Shown here piece after piece: positions 1-18,110 of a DNA stretch of 64,000 nt. The stretch is taken from NCBI GenBank assembly GCA_028023455.1, contig JAQFVV010006336.1, positions 124,001 to 188,000 on the forward strand, in the 5' to 3' direction. Under the pieces are notes generated by a model, which searched no databases, had not been told where the DNA came from, and was given only the letters and a program-made list of their open reading frames with translations. This DNA comes from Epiperipatus broadwayi (lineage: Eukaryota > Onychophora > Udeonychophora > Euonychophora > Peripatidae). Position numbers and translations under genes: made by a program. How positions within the stretch are numbered: the first letter of the stretch is position 1; every line of letters begins with the position of its first letter.

Positions 1-146
1 GTGATGGATGTTGGTTTAAAACAAAATATGTATATTAGAGGTCATTTATCTTTTTCACATGTATGTAATCATGTGTATCAGTTGTATAAGATAAAGTAGA
101 TGGCTATAGATAGCTTGAATGTCTGAATTCAAGTCCTGTCTAATTA
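1..146 (+). repeat. tRNA-like/hammerhead-core repeat, copy 1 (truncated by window edge)
   Basis: This sequence matches the repeats at 27455-27625 (+) and 21520-21690 (-). Shared blocks are ATCATGTGTATCAGTTGTAT at 69-88 and a polymerase III B-box-like GAATTCAAGTCC at 125-136. The left end begins inside the part that in other copies holds a hammerhead-like core. Here that part is decayed (TGATGGATGTTGGTTT at 2-17, with AAAA where GAAA is expected). It is a dispersed non-coding retroelement copy, probably dead. Confidence 0.6.
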
Positions 147-3100
147 CATTAAATTTAGTATAGACAATATACATGTATATAAGTATTATATATATTAATA
201 AATTAAATTTCACTTAAATATATAATATATTAGCAGTATTTCTTATTTCCACCTTCTACAAATATAAAAGTTAACAATCTTACATGTGACATTTGATGAA
301 CGATCAAATAGCCTCTTGCAGGAAATATATTTCTTTCAATCAAAATTGACATTAGTTGGTATTAAAATTATATCTATTTTATAGATAATATAACTAAAGA
401 CTTCTTTCTACCCACGTAAAACAATTGAGAGCATCTAATTTAACTTATTTTAAATAACTAATTTTTCAAATAATTACCTTAAATATTGAGAGATTTGCAC
501 TCTCTCAATTATTTCAATATCGACTGCGTTATATAAAAATAATATTATTTACCTTAAATATGTAAATATAAATTTATTAAATGCCACATAAATATGCAAT
601 TTATATGCAATTTATGAATGTTATTGTTTATTTACAACCTCCAAAAAATTGCTAGAAACTGTAACATGGTACATTTGCATCCTCAGTTAATAATTAATAA
701 ATGAAATATTCAGCATTAAAATTAAATGTTTTACTCACTCAAATTTAAAATACAAATAAGGTTCAGTTTATAAAAAATAAATTAAATAAATATTTAATAT
801 TTTCATGAGACTTGGAAGTGAAAATATAGGTGACAAGATAGATTACATTAAGCCAATATCCTACAGGATACTACCTCAATGGCATAAGAACACTAAACAC
901 CCTTTATTACTATTTCAAATAACAAACTCATAGGATTCTTACGACTATAATAACTTTTATTCATGCAGATTAAGCTAATAATTAAATCCTGATCTTCTAT
1001 TTATAATAATCTAGCTCAATAAAAATCTCAGGTTCATAAATTTATTCTAAGTTAATTTAAAATTACAGTAGTAAAATATGAGAAGAGATTTTATGTTATA
1101 ATCTACTACACTAAACTAATAATAAAATAATAATATTTTTCATTGTATAACTAATTCTGTGTATCTTTTCTTATACTATAATTTTATTACCATAATAAAA
1201 TAATAAAATGATATAATATGATCTTATATCTTCATGTAATGATATAATAAATACATGGTAGCGTATGATAATCTGATAAACAAAGGGTGCGTGGCAACTG
1301 CTAGCATATAAATTTAATATACTATTGTGATAACTTATTTATGACCAATAAAATAATGTAAAATTATGATTACTTAATTAAATAAATACCAGTAAAATAT
1401 TAGAATCCTTAAAATATTTTTTCATTTATCTTTTTGTGCAAACTTCAATTATTATGAATATATCATGATTTCATGCAGTGTAGTGGAGAAATAAACAACT
1501 CAGACACAAATTTTTTTAAAAAACAAATTTTAACAAAGTTTATTAACAACAACAAAATAAAATAAAAAATTATGTACACTATTTACAATGGATATCTTTA
1601 TTTTATACTTTACATTTTTATTTATTAGGTTATAAAATAATTTATACTTAGTTAGGTCATTTAGACTTCAGACAAAATAATGTTACCATTTGGTTTCTCT
1701 TTATGCTTAACTTATTACAAATATATTTATTTATTTTATTAAAAAAATATTCCATCCTTAATATTATTAAACTATTTTTTTCTTAAAACACATTTGTAGA
1801 AAGAAAAAAAAAACATTCTACATAAAAACAAAAATTAACATAATGAGTATGGATTTTTTTAAAAATTGCACAATTTTTATCCTGCAATGTCAAAGATGTT
1901 ACATTAAAATATTTATTCAAAATTCATTACTTGATTTTAGTGGATATCATTTATCACATGATGTTTACTAATCACAACATATATTTATTTAACATTACTT
2001 TAGTATGATATAAGTGTAATCATCGATATATTCCTATTATTCAATCAATAAAAAATATACTATGCCTATTCTCTATATCATTTACTTTGTACTATTGTAT
2101 TTTAAAAATGTGCAATACTTATTTTTTAAAATAATAACATAATAAGCATTCAAAAGTTATTAACATTATAAAGAAATTATCTTTGTTTATATAATCTATT
2201 CCAAAAATTTATATTTCATTTCTGAAATAAATTCAAAAATATATTCTATGATTTTTTCCTTTTCTTTAAGATTCACTGGACCTTCAATTTCAAGTTATAG
2301 AATTATATTCCTTCTAAGCAAATAAATCAATCTTATACAAATGATAGCATAACTTAAGCTCTAAATTATTTGCCATTTGTTTTCAAAATACCATACTAAA
2401 CAATGTAGTTACATGAAATATAGATAGCGAAATAGATGCATAGGATTAAGAAAGAAAGCTAGAGTATAACTCATAACATATCTCAAAAATCATGGCACAG
2501 TGCATTAACAAGAAATGGAGGTATGACCTTTGCCTGTCTAATATCCTCCAATATATGAAAGATGCTAAAGCTATTCCTTCAGCTTTATTTAAAACATCAA
2601 ATATCTAAAGAATATAAACACTGTCCAAATAAAATGTGTATCAGTCATAGAGATTTGTTAACTATGCTGATATCTACACAAAGACTATAAGTATTATTCA
2701 TATTCCTTATCACATCCTATTTTTTAAAAAAAAAACATCATCTTGGTTTCCTGTCTACTAAAGTACTTCCAAGCCACTATCTGATTAGTATTTCTCAAGA
2801 TTTTCCACATCTTACATCATTAAAATAACTATCTGCATTTACAAAAACAATAAATAAAATTCACTGATAATTTAAAAAAAAAAACAATCTTGCTGTTCCA
2901 CAAGAAAAGTTTGCTTACTTCATTATTCTGTATGCTTAATCATATACAATTTAGTCAGATAATATTTGAATATCCAATAACATAAAAATTTTAAAAGAAT
3001 CACTTAAATATTTGTTACTATGTTGGATTATATAATTAATATAAAAATCATTGTATGCATATTTCCAAATCTATCCTAATCTCATAATGTTTTAAAAAAT

Positions 3101-5099
3101 GTTGTATAAAAATGTGTTTATATATAATTAAACATTTATACCCCATTCTTACTATTCATAGATAATCTAAAATAAAACAAAGAATATACATTATAAATTA
3201 TTAATATTCATTATCATTACCAAATAACCTTTATTGGTCATCATGTTCAGTAAGCTTTCTTCATCCACTGGATACCAAGCATTGCATACATAAAGAAAAT
3301 ACACATCCATACATTTTATCTAAAAATATTCTTATCTAAATTATTATATTATTATATTATAAAATTTTATATTATTAACAAATTAATGTTTTATGTTTCC
3401 TAATCTTATAAAAAAATAGAAAATTTACATTTAAGCTAAGTTAATAAATAAAAGAAATCAAAACTATAATTATGTATTCACTTGATAATAGTTCATGATA
3501 AGTCCAAAATGTTTATTATTTTCTCTAGAGTTTTTTTAAAATGTTTTCCTCAAAGTGCGTTAAAGTTTAAAAATTAAAAATAATTATTAATCCATTTTAG
3601 TAAAGGGTATAAAAAAATAATCCCGAGTTTTATTATTCAGAATGATAATTATTAAATCATAATATTAAATTAATCTTGTGAAGCTTCTTAAATATTTTCT
3701 CTGTCAGCTATCTGATGCATCACTCCGTTCAATTTAATTTAGGTTATATGGTAAACTTGTACTTACTATATTTGTATTTTCATGGATCCATTTTTTTATT
3801 TATTTACTATATGTTCATTTTTTTATATAGGTTTTTATTTTTAATAAAGTTCTTTAAACAAATATTTCTAAAAATGCATTTTTAATATTTCTGAGACTAG
3901 AAGTTTTTAATATCAAAACACTTCAGTACAGTATCCTCCTTGAGTCCTTTCTTTAATTTTTGCAAAAATATTTTTTTAAGAAATGTTTCCTTCAAAAAGG
4001 ACTAAACATTTTATTTCTTTCATTATGATAATATTTTATAAACATTTCATAAGATATAAGTATCTTATTCTGCTTTTTTTTTTAAAAAAAAACACTTGGA
4101 TAAGCTTATAAATAAAAATGAGTCTCCAATTTTTTTTTTTTTAGACAGCAAATATATTTCCATTGCAACAGTATAATGTCCGTTCCATGGTTTTTATGTA
4201 CTAAAACAGTTCTCCAGTGAAGCATTAATAAAATAATATCAATAAACATTCTATGCATTTTTATATTATTATAATTTATATACATTTTATTTCGTAGTAT
4301 ATCAATTTTTCATTGCGGAATTTTGAGTTAAACTAAAATAAAATAATCCTGGTAAGTAAACTGTTAAAAATTAGCCAAATCATTTTCATGAAGTTTCCAA
4401 AATATATATATATTTTAAACTCTCTTTTAAAAGTATATAAAAGTATCCTACTAGTTATGATAAATGAAGTATAAGAAAGTACTATAAATTGACTAAATAA
4501 TAAAATTTTAAAGTATAATTACCTCGATAGCCACTAACACATTATTAAACTCCCCTGATATCCCCCGTGCAATTTGTATTTATATTCTAGAGAATACATC
4601 ATTTGATTTGTTGATTCTCACTTTTAGTTTGAGATCAAATTTGCATATATTGCAAATTTGCAGAATTAAATTTTAAAATAAAAATTTATGATGGTAACTT
4701 ACCAATATTATTTAAAAATACTAATCTTAAATCAATTACTATTTTATTAAAATTATTTAAACATTTTAAATAACTTTTAAAATATATTTTAATATTTATC
4801 CCATCTTTAATATTCAATTTATCTAGGTTTATTTAAATAAAACATTTAATTTTTATTATAACTGTATTCATCTTTATGATACTATTTTAAAACATTTAGA
4901 AACATTTGTAACAACTATTTAATATTAACTTCTGTGATAGATAGTAATTATATTCAATTCTATAATACATTTTGTTTAAATATTTCAAACTCTGTTAATC
5001 TAAATTCAAACAAGCATTGATTATGCAACATACCTAATTTATTTCTCCTTATTAGAATAATTATTATGTGATGAAATTATAAGATTTACAAAACAGTAA
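147..5099. other. A/T-rich non-coding stretch
   Basis: I see no convincing coding sequence on either strand; stops are dense in all frames. The only structure I can support is the segment 780-1640, which has a diverged direct relative at 23375-24200. Short A and T runs are common, for example around 4070-4090 and 4130-4142. Confidence 0.5.
780..1640 (+). repeat. Dispersed A/T-rich repeat, copy 1
   Basis: It aligns in the same orientation with 23375-24200. The clearest shared block is CTCAATGGCATAAGAA (876-891 here), preceded in both by a TACATT.AG.CAATAT block, and followed about 600 bases later by an ACAAATTT/ATTTACAATG-type block. By eye, identity is moderate and patchy, so the two are old relatives. 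Ends and class are unknown. Confidence 0.45.
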
Positions 5100-5100
5100 T

Positions 5101-5185
5101 ATATGCGGGATTCAAACTCAGACTTTTACATGACCCACTACTCTCAGTGCCATCTCATATTACATATATAAATGCAGGTTCAAGC
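5101..5185 (-). repeat. tRNA-like repeat, degenerate copy
   Basis: Read on the minus strand, a B-box-like sequence (complement of GGGATTCAAACTCAG, 5107-5121) is followed by a decayed relative of the segment seen at 21525-21590, including the complement of CATCTCATA. The hammerhead-core half of the repeat is not recognisable here, so this copy is truncated or too diverged. Confidence 0.4.

Positions 5186-12458
<7,273 letters not shown>

Positions 12459-12538
<80 letters not shown>
12459..12538. repeat. Compound (TA)n(TG)n microsatellite
   Basis: Alternating TA to about 12514, then alternating GT to 12538. Confidence 0.97.
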
Positions 12539-13000
12539 AGTTTGATTGGTCAATTTTTTACAATATACGTTACACAATCTTTGTATTTGTAATGAATTTA
12601 AGAAACCTGACTTTATAGTAATTTTCCAAATGGACACACCCTTATTTAGAGTAGGTGTAATGTGTAAAAGCTTGCTGATGGTATGTCAACAGAATTCATC
12701 AGAGTTCGCATGTGAAATCTCATTTTCACGTGAAATACCATATAGTTCATAAATTGGCTGGCAATTTCATAACTTTTTCTGCAGTTACCGAAAACAGAAG
12801 CCGGGTATTTCTGCTGTCCAATAAAAATATACATGATTTTTTGTAAATTTCATAAAAAGCACATAATATAAACATGCTTAATAAGTAAAGAAGACATTTA
12901 TATGTGTTTGTTGTTGTTTAAAAAAGTTTGAGTTTCTTTCTTTTGTCCGACTACAGTTACGATTTTGATGTTTTTTATTTTAGCATTACAAACAACAGAA
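12539..13000. other. Unassigned, moderately complex sequence
   Basis: This stretch is less A/T-rich than its surroundings, and both strands stay open for about 60 codons (12546-12752 +, 12646-12834 -) without a recognisable domain. It lies directly before the telomere-like block and may belong to the same unknown repeat. Confidence 0.3.
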
Positions 13001-13086
13001 CACTAACCCTAAAACTAACCCTCAAACTAAACCTAACCCTAAACTAACCCTAAAACTAACCCTAAAAATAAAGCTAAACCTAACAC
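13001..13086 (+). repeat. Interstitial telomere-like repeat block
   Basis: About eight units of the kind CTAACCCTAAAA, varying between AACCCTAAA, AACCCTCAAA and AACCTAACCCTAA. The C-rich strand is on top. TTAGGG is the usual telomere repeat in molluscs and most animals. The units are irregular in length, so this is not a fresh telomere fragment; it is a degenerate interstitial array or part of a repeat. Confidence 0.7.
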
Positions 13087-13142
13087 TGCACAGTTGTTTT
13101 GTTATGTAGAAAGCAATAATTAAGCGAAAAACATCGCTAAAT

Positions 13143-13320
13143 AGACATCGCAAAAAAAGTTCTAGCAATCAATCAATTAATAACTAAAAAGGAGGAATGA
13201 TGATAATTTGTCCAATAACAGCAATTTTAAAAATAAAAAAAATGTGTCATTTACTAAATACAAAATTAAAAAGGCATGAAAAAAAAGTTATAGCAATCAA
13301 TAAATTAATAACCAAAAAAA
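13143..13320 (+). repeat. Imperfect tandem duplication, ~127 bp period
   Basis: The block AGTTCTAGCAATCAATCAAT (from 13159) recurs about 127 bases later as AGTTATAGCAATCAATAAAT (from 13287), each followed by TTAATAAC(T/C)(A)AAAA. Only two units are seen. It directly follows the telomere-like block. Confidence 0.55.
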
Positions 13321-13739
13321 AACAGCGATTTAAAAATTACATGGCCCCGTAAACCGTACATTGTATTGTTTTTGACTGCCAACAATGCCATCAAGTGGAC
13401 AAGCCCAATTATGTTATAATTATTTTTTAAAATATATTACTATTATAATTTTTCTTTTTCCATGTGCATTTTAATTTTGAACCCTGAGACATAGACATTT
13501 TAGAATCTGATCTGTGATGTTAAAAATTGTAAGAAGAACTTAAATTTTTAAATAAAATAAAATATGAGATAAGATTTAAGTTGACATAAGAACTTGATAT
13601 TTTAGTTGTATTTTTATATTGGACTATTTCCACCATCTAATATGTATACTGAATCTTTTAAAATTTTTTACTAAATTTAAATATTCGTAATACATTCAAC
13701 TGTTAGTAATAGCACATCAAACATGTTAGTATATGCATG

Positions 13740-13800
13740 TTTTTAAAAGGTATTATTCTTTCCTCTTTTTCAGGTGTCGCTGGCCTGATCAGTGACAGTA
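13740..13800 (-). ncRNA. Decayed hammerhead-like core, PLE left arm
   Basis: On the minus strand, a stem I hairpin (TGTCACTG at 13797-13790 pairing with CAGCGACA at 13782-13775, one mismatch) runs almost directly into CTGAAAA (13773-13767, where CUGANGA is expected). A weak helix II and AAAA in place of GAAA follow. The layout is homologous to the better preserved copy at 43068-43100. Probably inactive. Confidence 0.4.
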
Positions 13801-13915
13801 CTAGCATAAGATTGAAAACTGGATCCTTAGATTCTTGATTATTGAATTTTAAGGCAACATTCTAACCAATGTAGCTATTCTTCCATAAGCAACAGTTAGT
13901 AGAAATTTCATATAT

Positions 13916-14330
13916 TTATCTATGAGTTTCCTCCTGACCTCTCCATGTTTTCCTAATAGTGAAGTTGATTAGTGGTTTCCATACATTATGTATAGTCACA
14001 CTAGGTTGGTTTATGAGATTTTTTGCCATTGTCATGTGAGCAGCTTCTTTAAATTTTCTTCTTAGTACATTCTCTATCCAATATTTTTGTATTTTCCCAA
14101 TTGAACATATTTTCATTGGAACATACTTGGTCTGCTACTTTAGACACATCTGTTTTCTCTCTTCTAATCATCAGTTTGTGTTCTTGCTAGTACTTTTGAA
14201 TGGGATGACTGATCTCACCAATATATGTTCTTCCACATTCACATGGTATTTCATAGATTCAGTTTTTTTTCAGCAGTTCAAGCTTAGGCTTTGTAGATGT
14301 TAGAATTCCTCATAGTGTGGTATGGCTATG
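13916..14330 (-). pseudogene. GIY-YIG endonuclease remnant of a Penelope-like element
   Basis: On the minus strand, codons from 14258 to 14199 read IYEIPCECGRTYIGEISHPI. This has the GIY-like and YIG motifs and the Cys pair typical of the C-terminal nuclease of PLE polyproteins, which nicks target DNA for reverse transcription. Farther on, in shifted frames, come a stretch with NWENTKILDRE and a C-terminal stretch KFKEAAHMTMAKNLINQPSV (in the 66-codon frame at 13916-14116). At least one frameshift separates the motif from this end. No reverse transcriptase part is seen, so the copy is 5'-truncated and dead. Confidence 0.7.
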
Positions 14331-14469
14331 GATAGCTGTACTGATGTTATACTTATTGCAGATTTCTTTAATTTGTCTGCTATTTTTGGAATGTATGATT
14401 CTTTTGTTGTCTATTTAAAATCTGCAATCAATATATCATCAGAACAGATTTCTCCAACCATATCACACT

Positions 14470-14845
14470 ACAAAAAATTCTAACATCTATAAAGTGTAAA
14501 TTTGAAATGCTGAATAGATAAAACTGAATCTATGAAATATTATAAGAATGTGGAAGATAATATATTTGTGAGACCAGTTGTCCCATTGAAAAGTGTGAGA
14601 ACATACACTTATGATTAGAAGAAAGAACACATATGTGTCTAATGTAGCAGACCATGTATGTACCAATTAACATATATTCAATTGGGAAAATGAAAAAAAA
14701 TATTTGATAGAGAAGAAAGTGTACAAAGAAAAAAATTTAAAGAAGCTGCTCACATAACAATGGCAAAAAATATCATAAGCAAACCTAGTGTGACTGTTCT
14801 TAGGAAAAAAATAGAGAAATCAGGAGGAACCTCATAGATACTTAT
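14470..14845 (+). pseudogene. GIY-YIG endonuclease remnant, inverted copy
   Basis: Homologous to the complement of 13916-14330: CTGAATCTATGAAATA (14525-14540) aligns to the codons of the IYEIPCECG motif, but the Cys codons are lost (ATTATAAGAATGTGG follows). The block AAAGAAGCTGCTCACATAAC (14739-14758) matches the KEAAHM codons of the other arm. Several frame breaks are present. It has no coding capacity. Confidence 0.6.
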
Positions 14846-14869
14846 ATAAAATATCTAATGACTGTTTAC

Positions 14870-14955
14870 TTTGGTAGGATGGCTCAGTTTGTTAGAGCAT
14901 TATTTTAAATTTCAATAATCAAGAATCTAAGAAACCAGGTTCGAATCCCATGCCA
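14870..14955 (+). repeat. tRNA-like segment (A and B boxes) in PLE 3' region
   Basis: GGCTCAGTTTGTTAGAGC (14881-14898) looks like a tRNA D-arm/A box, and AGGTTCGAATCCCA (14938-14951) is an essentially perfect B box. The gap between them is longer than in a plain tRNA, as in tRNA-derived SINE heads. A polymerase III promoter is therefore possible. The mirror copy in the left arm (about 13890-13800, minus) has a damaged B box. Confidence 0.6.
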
Positions 14956-15020
14956 GTACTGTCACTAGTCAGGCCAGAAACACCCGAAGAAGAGGGGAGA
15001 ATAATACTTCTCAAGATGTT
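14955..15020 (+). ncRNA. Decayed hammerhead-like core, PLE right arm
   Basis: CCGAAGA (14984-14990) stands where CUGAAGA occurs in the sister copy at 43094-43100. GAGGGGAGAATAATACTTCTC follows as helix II (GAG/CTC-type pairing), then AAGA in place of GAAA. TGTCACTAGTCAGGCCAG upstream is the stem I region. Two core substitutions make activity unlikely. Confidence 0.4.
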
Positions 15021-15327
15021 GTGCATATACTAAGCTTTGATGTGCTATTACTAATAGTTAAATGTATATATTTGGAATATTTAAATAAAGTTAAATTTTT
15101 CTCACGACATTCAATATGCATATTAGATTATGGAAATAGTTTATTATAAAAATACCACTAGAATACCATCATTGCAAATCCTTCAGGAAAACACATTGAT
15201 ATTTTAGTAATTATAATTATTTATTATTTTCTCTAAAAGAGGACTCATACTCTGTGGAACATCCATAGAAATTATGGTGCCCATGTGACCCATCCTTTGA
15301 TTCAGCACCTGTATCCGCACCCTTTGG

Positions 15328-15333
15328 AAGGTT

Positions 15334-15371
<38 letters not shown>

Positions 15372-15437
15372 AACCTAGATAAAATTATGTGCCAATATAT
15401 ATATATATATATATATATAGGCACATAATTTTATCTA
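15328..15437. repeat. Two adjacent (TA)n-centred hairpins
   Basis: GGTTACAATATA...TATTGTAACC (15329-15376) forms one palindrome around a (TA)n core. TAGATAAAATTATGTGCC...GGCACATAATTTTATCTA (15377-15438) forms a second around another (TA)n core. The unique flanking arms make these true inverted repeats and not only alternating TA. Confidence 0.8.
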
Positions 15438-16978
15438 AAAAAATTATTAAAATAATCTTTCGTAAAAGAGTTTGAAATAAAAGTTAGAAAATAACTGATT
15501 AAAAGTGGGAGTTTGCATCAGAAAAGTTTAACTAAAAGTTTTATAAAAAGAAAGTAGAGTATTTATTATTATTAGTTGAAATATAATTTAAAGTTTAAAA
15601 ATACAAATCTCTTTTCTTTCGAATTAAAGAAAAAGTAATCTTAAAAGTAGTTATATATGTGCGTATATATGTGCGATGGTAAATAAAAATAAATGTATGC
15701 GTATTAAATAAATATTAAAAAATAAATAAAAGTTGTCATTAAAAAACAAGGCAATGGCTATTAATTAATTAAAAATATAAAACAAAATGTCTTGCATGGA
15801 TATTACTAATTAAACAATCTTCCAAAACATGTTGTCAAAGGATTATCAATGAAATTTCGACAACAGATATTGCCGGAGGATATCGAAAAGTAAAACACTT
15901 CGCAGGTATAAATAGTAAAATTTTATCAGATAATATGTTCAGTTCAGAAATTAATTGAGTTCAGAAATTAATTGAGTCAGTTAAGTCAAGAGAAGACGAT
16001 CAGTTGAGTTAATTGTATCCAGAAACAAAATGTGGTGCTGAGCAGTTTTGGGAAAAACATGCCTCTCCACAGTCTGATGTCCGATGAAAACAGCAAGATC
16101 TGCCCATGAAATAATGTCAGCATAACAACTTGGAAATCTCCATCAATATCTAATTGTCTCGAATAATAATAATCATGAAAAATAATGAAGCTCATCAAGG
16201 AAACGTCCCAGCCGGCTGGAAGTATTCATAATGGAAATATTCTCACCTAAAGCAGCAACCAAATAAAATGAAGTTCTATGTTTACATTCAAAATCCTAGG
16301 TAATAATATTTCATATTCTTATTTCTATAATAGCCATTGCATTGCATTAATTCATAAAGCCTCCAGAGATAAGTAATATGAACACTATTAAGCATGCATA
16401 AAATGAACTATTGATGTGCATGTTTGTGAATGCTATATCATTTTATAGACATCAAATATTATTTGTGCTATAATATAGTGTGTTAATTTAAAATATGTGT
16501 GTATTATATCAGATTTACAAAATGTTTGAAATAGTAAATGTTAGTTAATAAATTGTCTTTAAAATTAAACTTTATTTGTCGGACAATTCTTTTTATCAAA
16601 TCTTTTAACCACTAATTATGAATAATCTATTAGTGATTACAAACAACTGAGCTAGTCGTAGATATTTAGGTGTTGAGTTAGTGGCCATTGCTCAAAGCAT
16701 GTTATTTATTCATTTTTGAATAGATAGCTGGCGCCCGTGTTTATACACAAACAAAAAAAATGCTTTGAACATGGTGTTGAACTCAACAGTCGAGAAGAAG
16801 TTATGTCCTGGAAATGTAATGCTAGTTATATATTTTATAGCTATTGTTTGGACATATATATTCTCTGAATATGTTCTTCTCTGCCTAAGAGACCGGTGTT
16901 TTGATAGACTCATATTCTAACCCGATACAATATATATCTATATATGAAAAACAAAAACAAGTTAGAATCATGTAACTT
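15438..16978. other. Unassigned sequence, possible solo-LTR-like region
   Basis: No gene could be supported. Two features recall an LTR: a TATA-like element (GGTATAAATAG, 15905-15915) followed by a tandem TTCAGAAATTAATTGAGT duplication (15943-15980), and a TGGCGCCCGTG sequence at 16729-16739 resembling a tRNA-Lys primer binding site. I could not define LTR ends or a second copy. The minus frames at 15986-16198 and 16710-16913 have no recognisable domain. Confidence 0.25.
15905..15915 (+). promoter_or_regulatory. Possible TATA box
   Basis: GGTATAAATAG in locally less A/T-rich sequence, so less likely to be composition noise than other TATA matches here. A short duplicated block starts about 30 bases downstream. 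No transcript evidence can be drawn from the sequence. Confidence 0.25.
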
Positions 16979-16980
16979 GC

Positions 16981-17007
<27 letters not shown>
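16979..17007. repeat. (TA)n microsatellite
   Basis: An alternating TA tract directly before the 1.1 kb repeat copy that begins with GTAATGGAC. Confidence 0.95.
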
Positions 17008-17011
<4 letters not shown>

Positions 17012-17900
17012 ATGGACCGTATGTATATATAATCTCAAATGAAAATAAACATATGAACTTTTGCAACCATAATCATTAATTAACCAGGTTACTAACTTTG
17101 AGGCACTAAATGTAATGGACAATTAAACAAACATATTATGCTGACCACATTGTGGCATCCAAATGTAATGGAACATACTTTTACTCCATTATACCAATCA
17201 TCAGTTAACTGGGACCAACAGTTTGTGGTGCCAAATGTAATGGACAATATATCATATACACATATTATACCTCAAATGTAATGGAACATCAATATATGAG
17301 AAGAAAATAATGCTTCAAACATTGGATCATAAACGTAATGGAATATATATAATCTAAATGAATCCAATTGTTGAGAAAGCCTAATATAATAAATTGTATA
17401 ATTTAAATGAAGAAAGATAAAATTATCCCAGTTATATTTAAATAAATTGTTTATATGCCCTTCCAACTAGCTATACATGAAATAAATCTAAAATCATATA
17501 GAGCAATGAGATCTATCCTTATAATTTATTTTCAAGGTTGATATAACTAACTAATCAAATATATATCAGAAACAAAGAGAATTCTATTAATTTCAATATA
17601 CACATCTAATAAGTAAATTTATGTATATCTAAACATATCAATGAACAATAATATGTGTAAGTAACTTAAAGACTAAACAATAAGTGAAATACAAAGTTAT
17701 CTTCTATTAAATTGTGAATTCAATTAATTTCATAATGACTCTGGCACTAAAAGAAAAATAAGAATAAAATATTAATAATCTTTCAAATAAATTACAAAGG
17801 CATTACTTATAAAACAAATAATACATCCTTTATTTCTATATTATGGTTTAGTTTTAGGTAGTATCAATATTTTAAATAAGTTTTAAATACAAATCCAAAT

Positions 17901-17997
<97 letters not shown>

Positions 17998-18110
17998 ACC
18001 TTGCAATAAGTATATATATTAAATAGATAAAGACATATTTGTGTTTAACAAGTATGCATTATTATAAACACAAATCCATGTTTATATTTTTAAATATTCA
18101 AAATTAAAAA
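17008..18110 (+). repeat. 1.1 kb dispersed repeat with periodic AAATGTAATGGA motif, copy A
   Basis: Matches 22078-23185 in the same orientation at high identity by eye; for example the block from about 17385 to 17700 is nearly unchanged at 22547-22860. The 5' third contains degenerate sub-repeats, each carrying (C)AAATGTAATGGA(C/A), for example near 17108, 17162, 17227 and 17275, spaced roughly 50-70 bases. A (TA)n tract at 17905-17994 interrupts this copy and is nearly absent in the other. No coding capacity is seen. The class is unknown, perhaps a non-autonomous DNA element. Confidence 0.8.
17905..17994. repeat. (TA)n microsatellite
   Basis: A long alternating TA tract inside repeat copy A. 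The other copy has only a short A/T stretch at the homologous place (about 23060-23070), so this tract expanded after duplication. Confidence 0.95.

Larger units (their letters stand above)
13600..14335 (-). mobile_element. Penelope-like element 3' region, left arm of inverted pair
   Basis: This arm is the reverse complement, at moderate identity, of 14440-15170, forming an inverted repeat with a spacer of about 100 bases. On the minus strand the order is a broken GIY-YIG nuclease end (14330-13916), a tRNA-like segment (about 13890-13800), a hammerhead-like core (about 13797-13740) and a tail that ends near 13609 in TATTTTTATATTGGACTATT read on the plus strand. The same tail recurs at 42819 (+ reading). 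PLEs are known to insert as partial, tandem or inverted copies. Confidence 0.65.
14440..15170 (+). mobile_element. Penelope-like element 3' region, right arm of inverted pair
   Basis: This is the plus-strand counterpart of 13600-14335. It contains a decayed GIY-YIG end (about 14470-14845), a tRNA-like segment (14870-14955), a decayed hammerhead-like core (14955-15020) and the tail that ends near 15165 in TTATTATAAAAATACCA. The two arms differ by many substitutions, so they are old or came from different source copies. Confidence 0.65.

Noticed and set aside
12546-12834. Overlapping open frames on both strands
   Set aside because: No domain, no start context and no homologue recognised; both-strand openness suggests an old repeat and not a gene.
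14160-14180. CTGATGA on the minus strand within the PLE coding remnant
   Set aside because: Lies within the nuclease codons, helix II cannot form, no family support.
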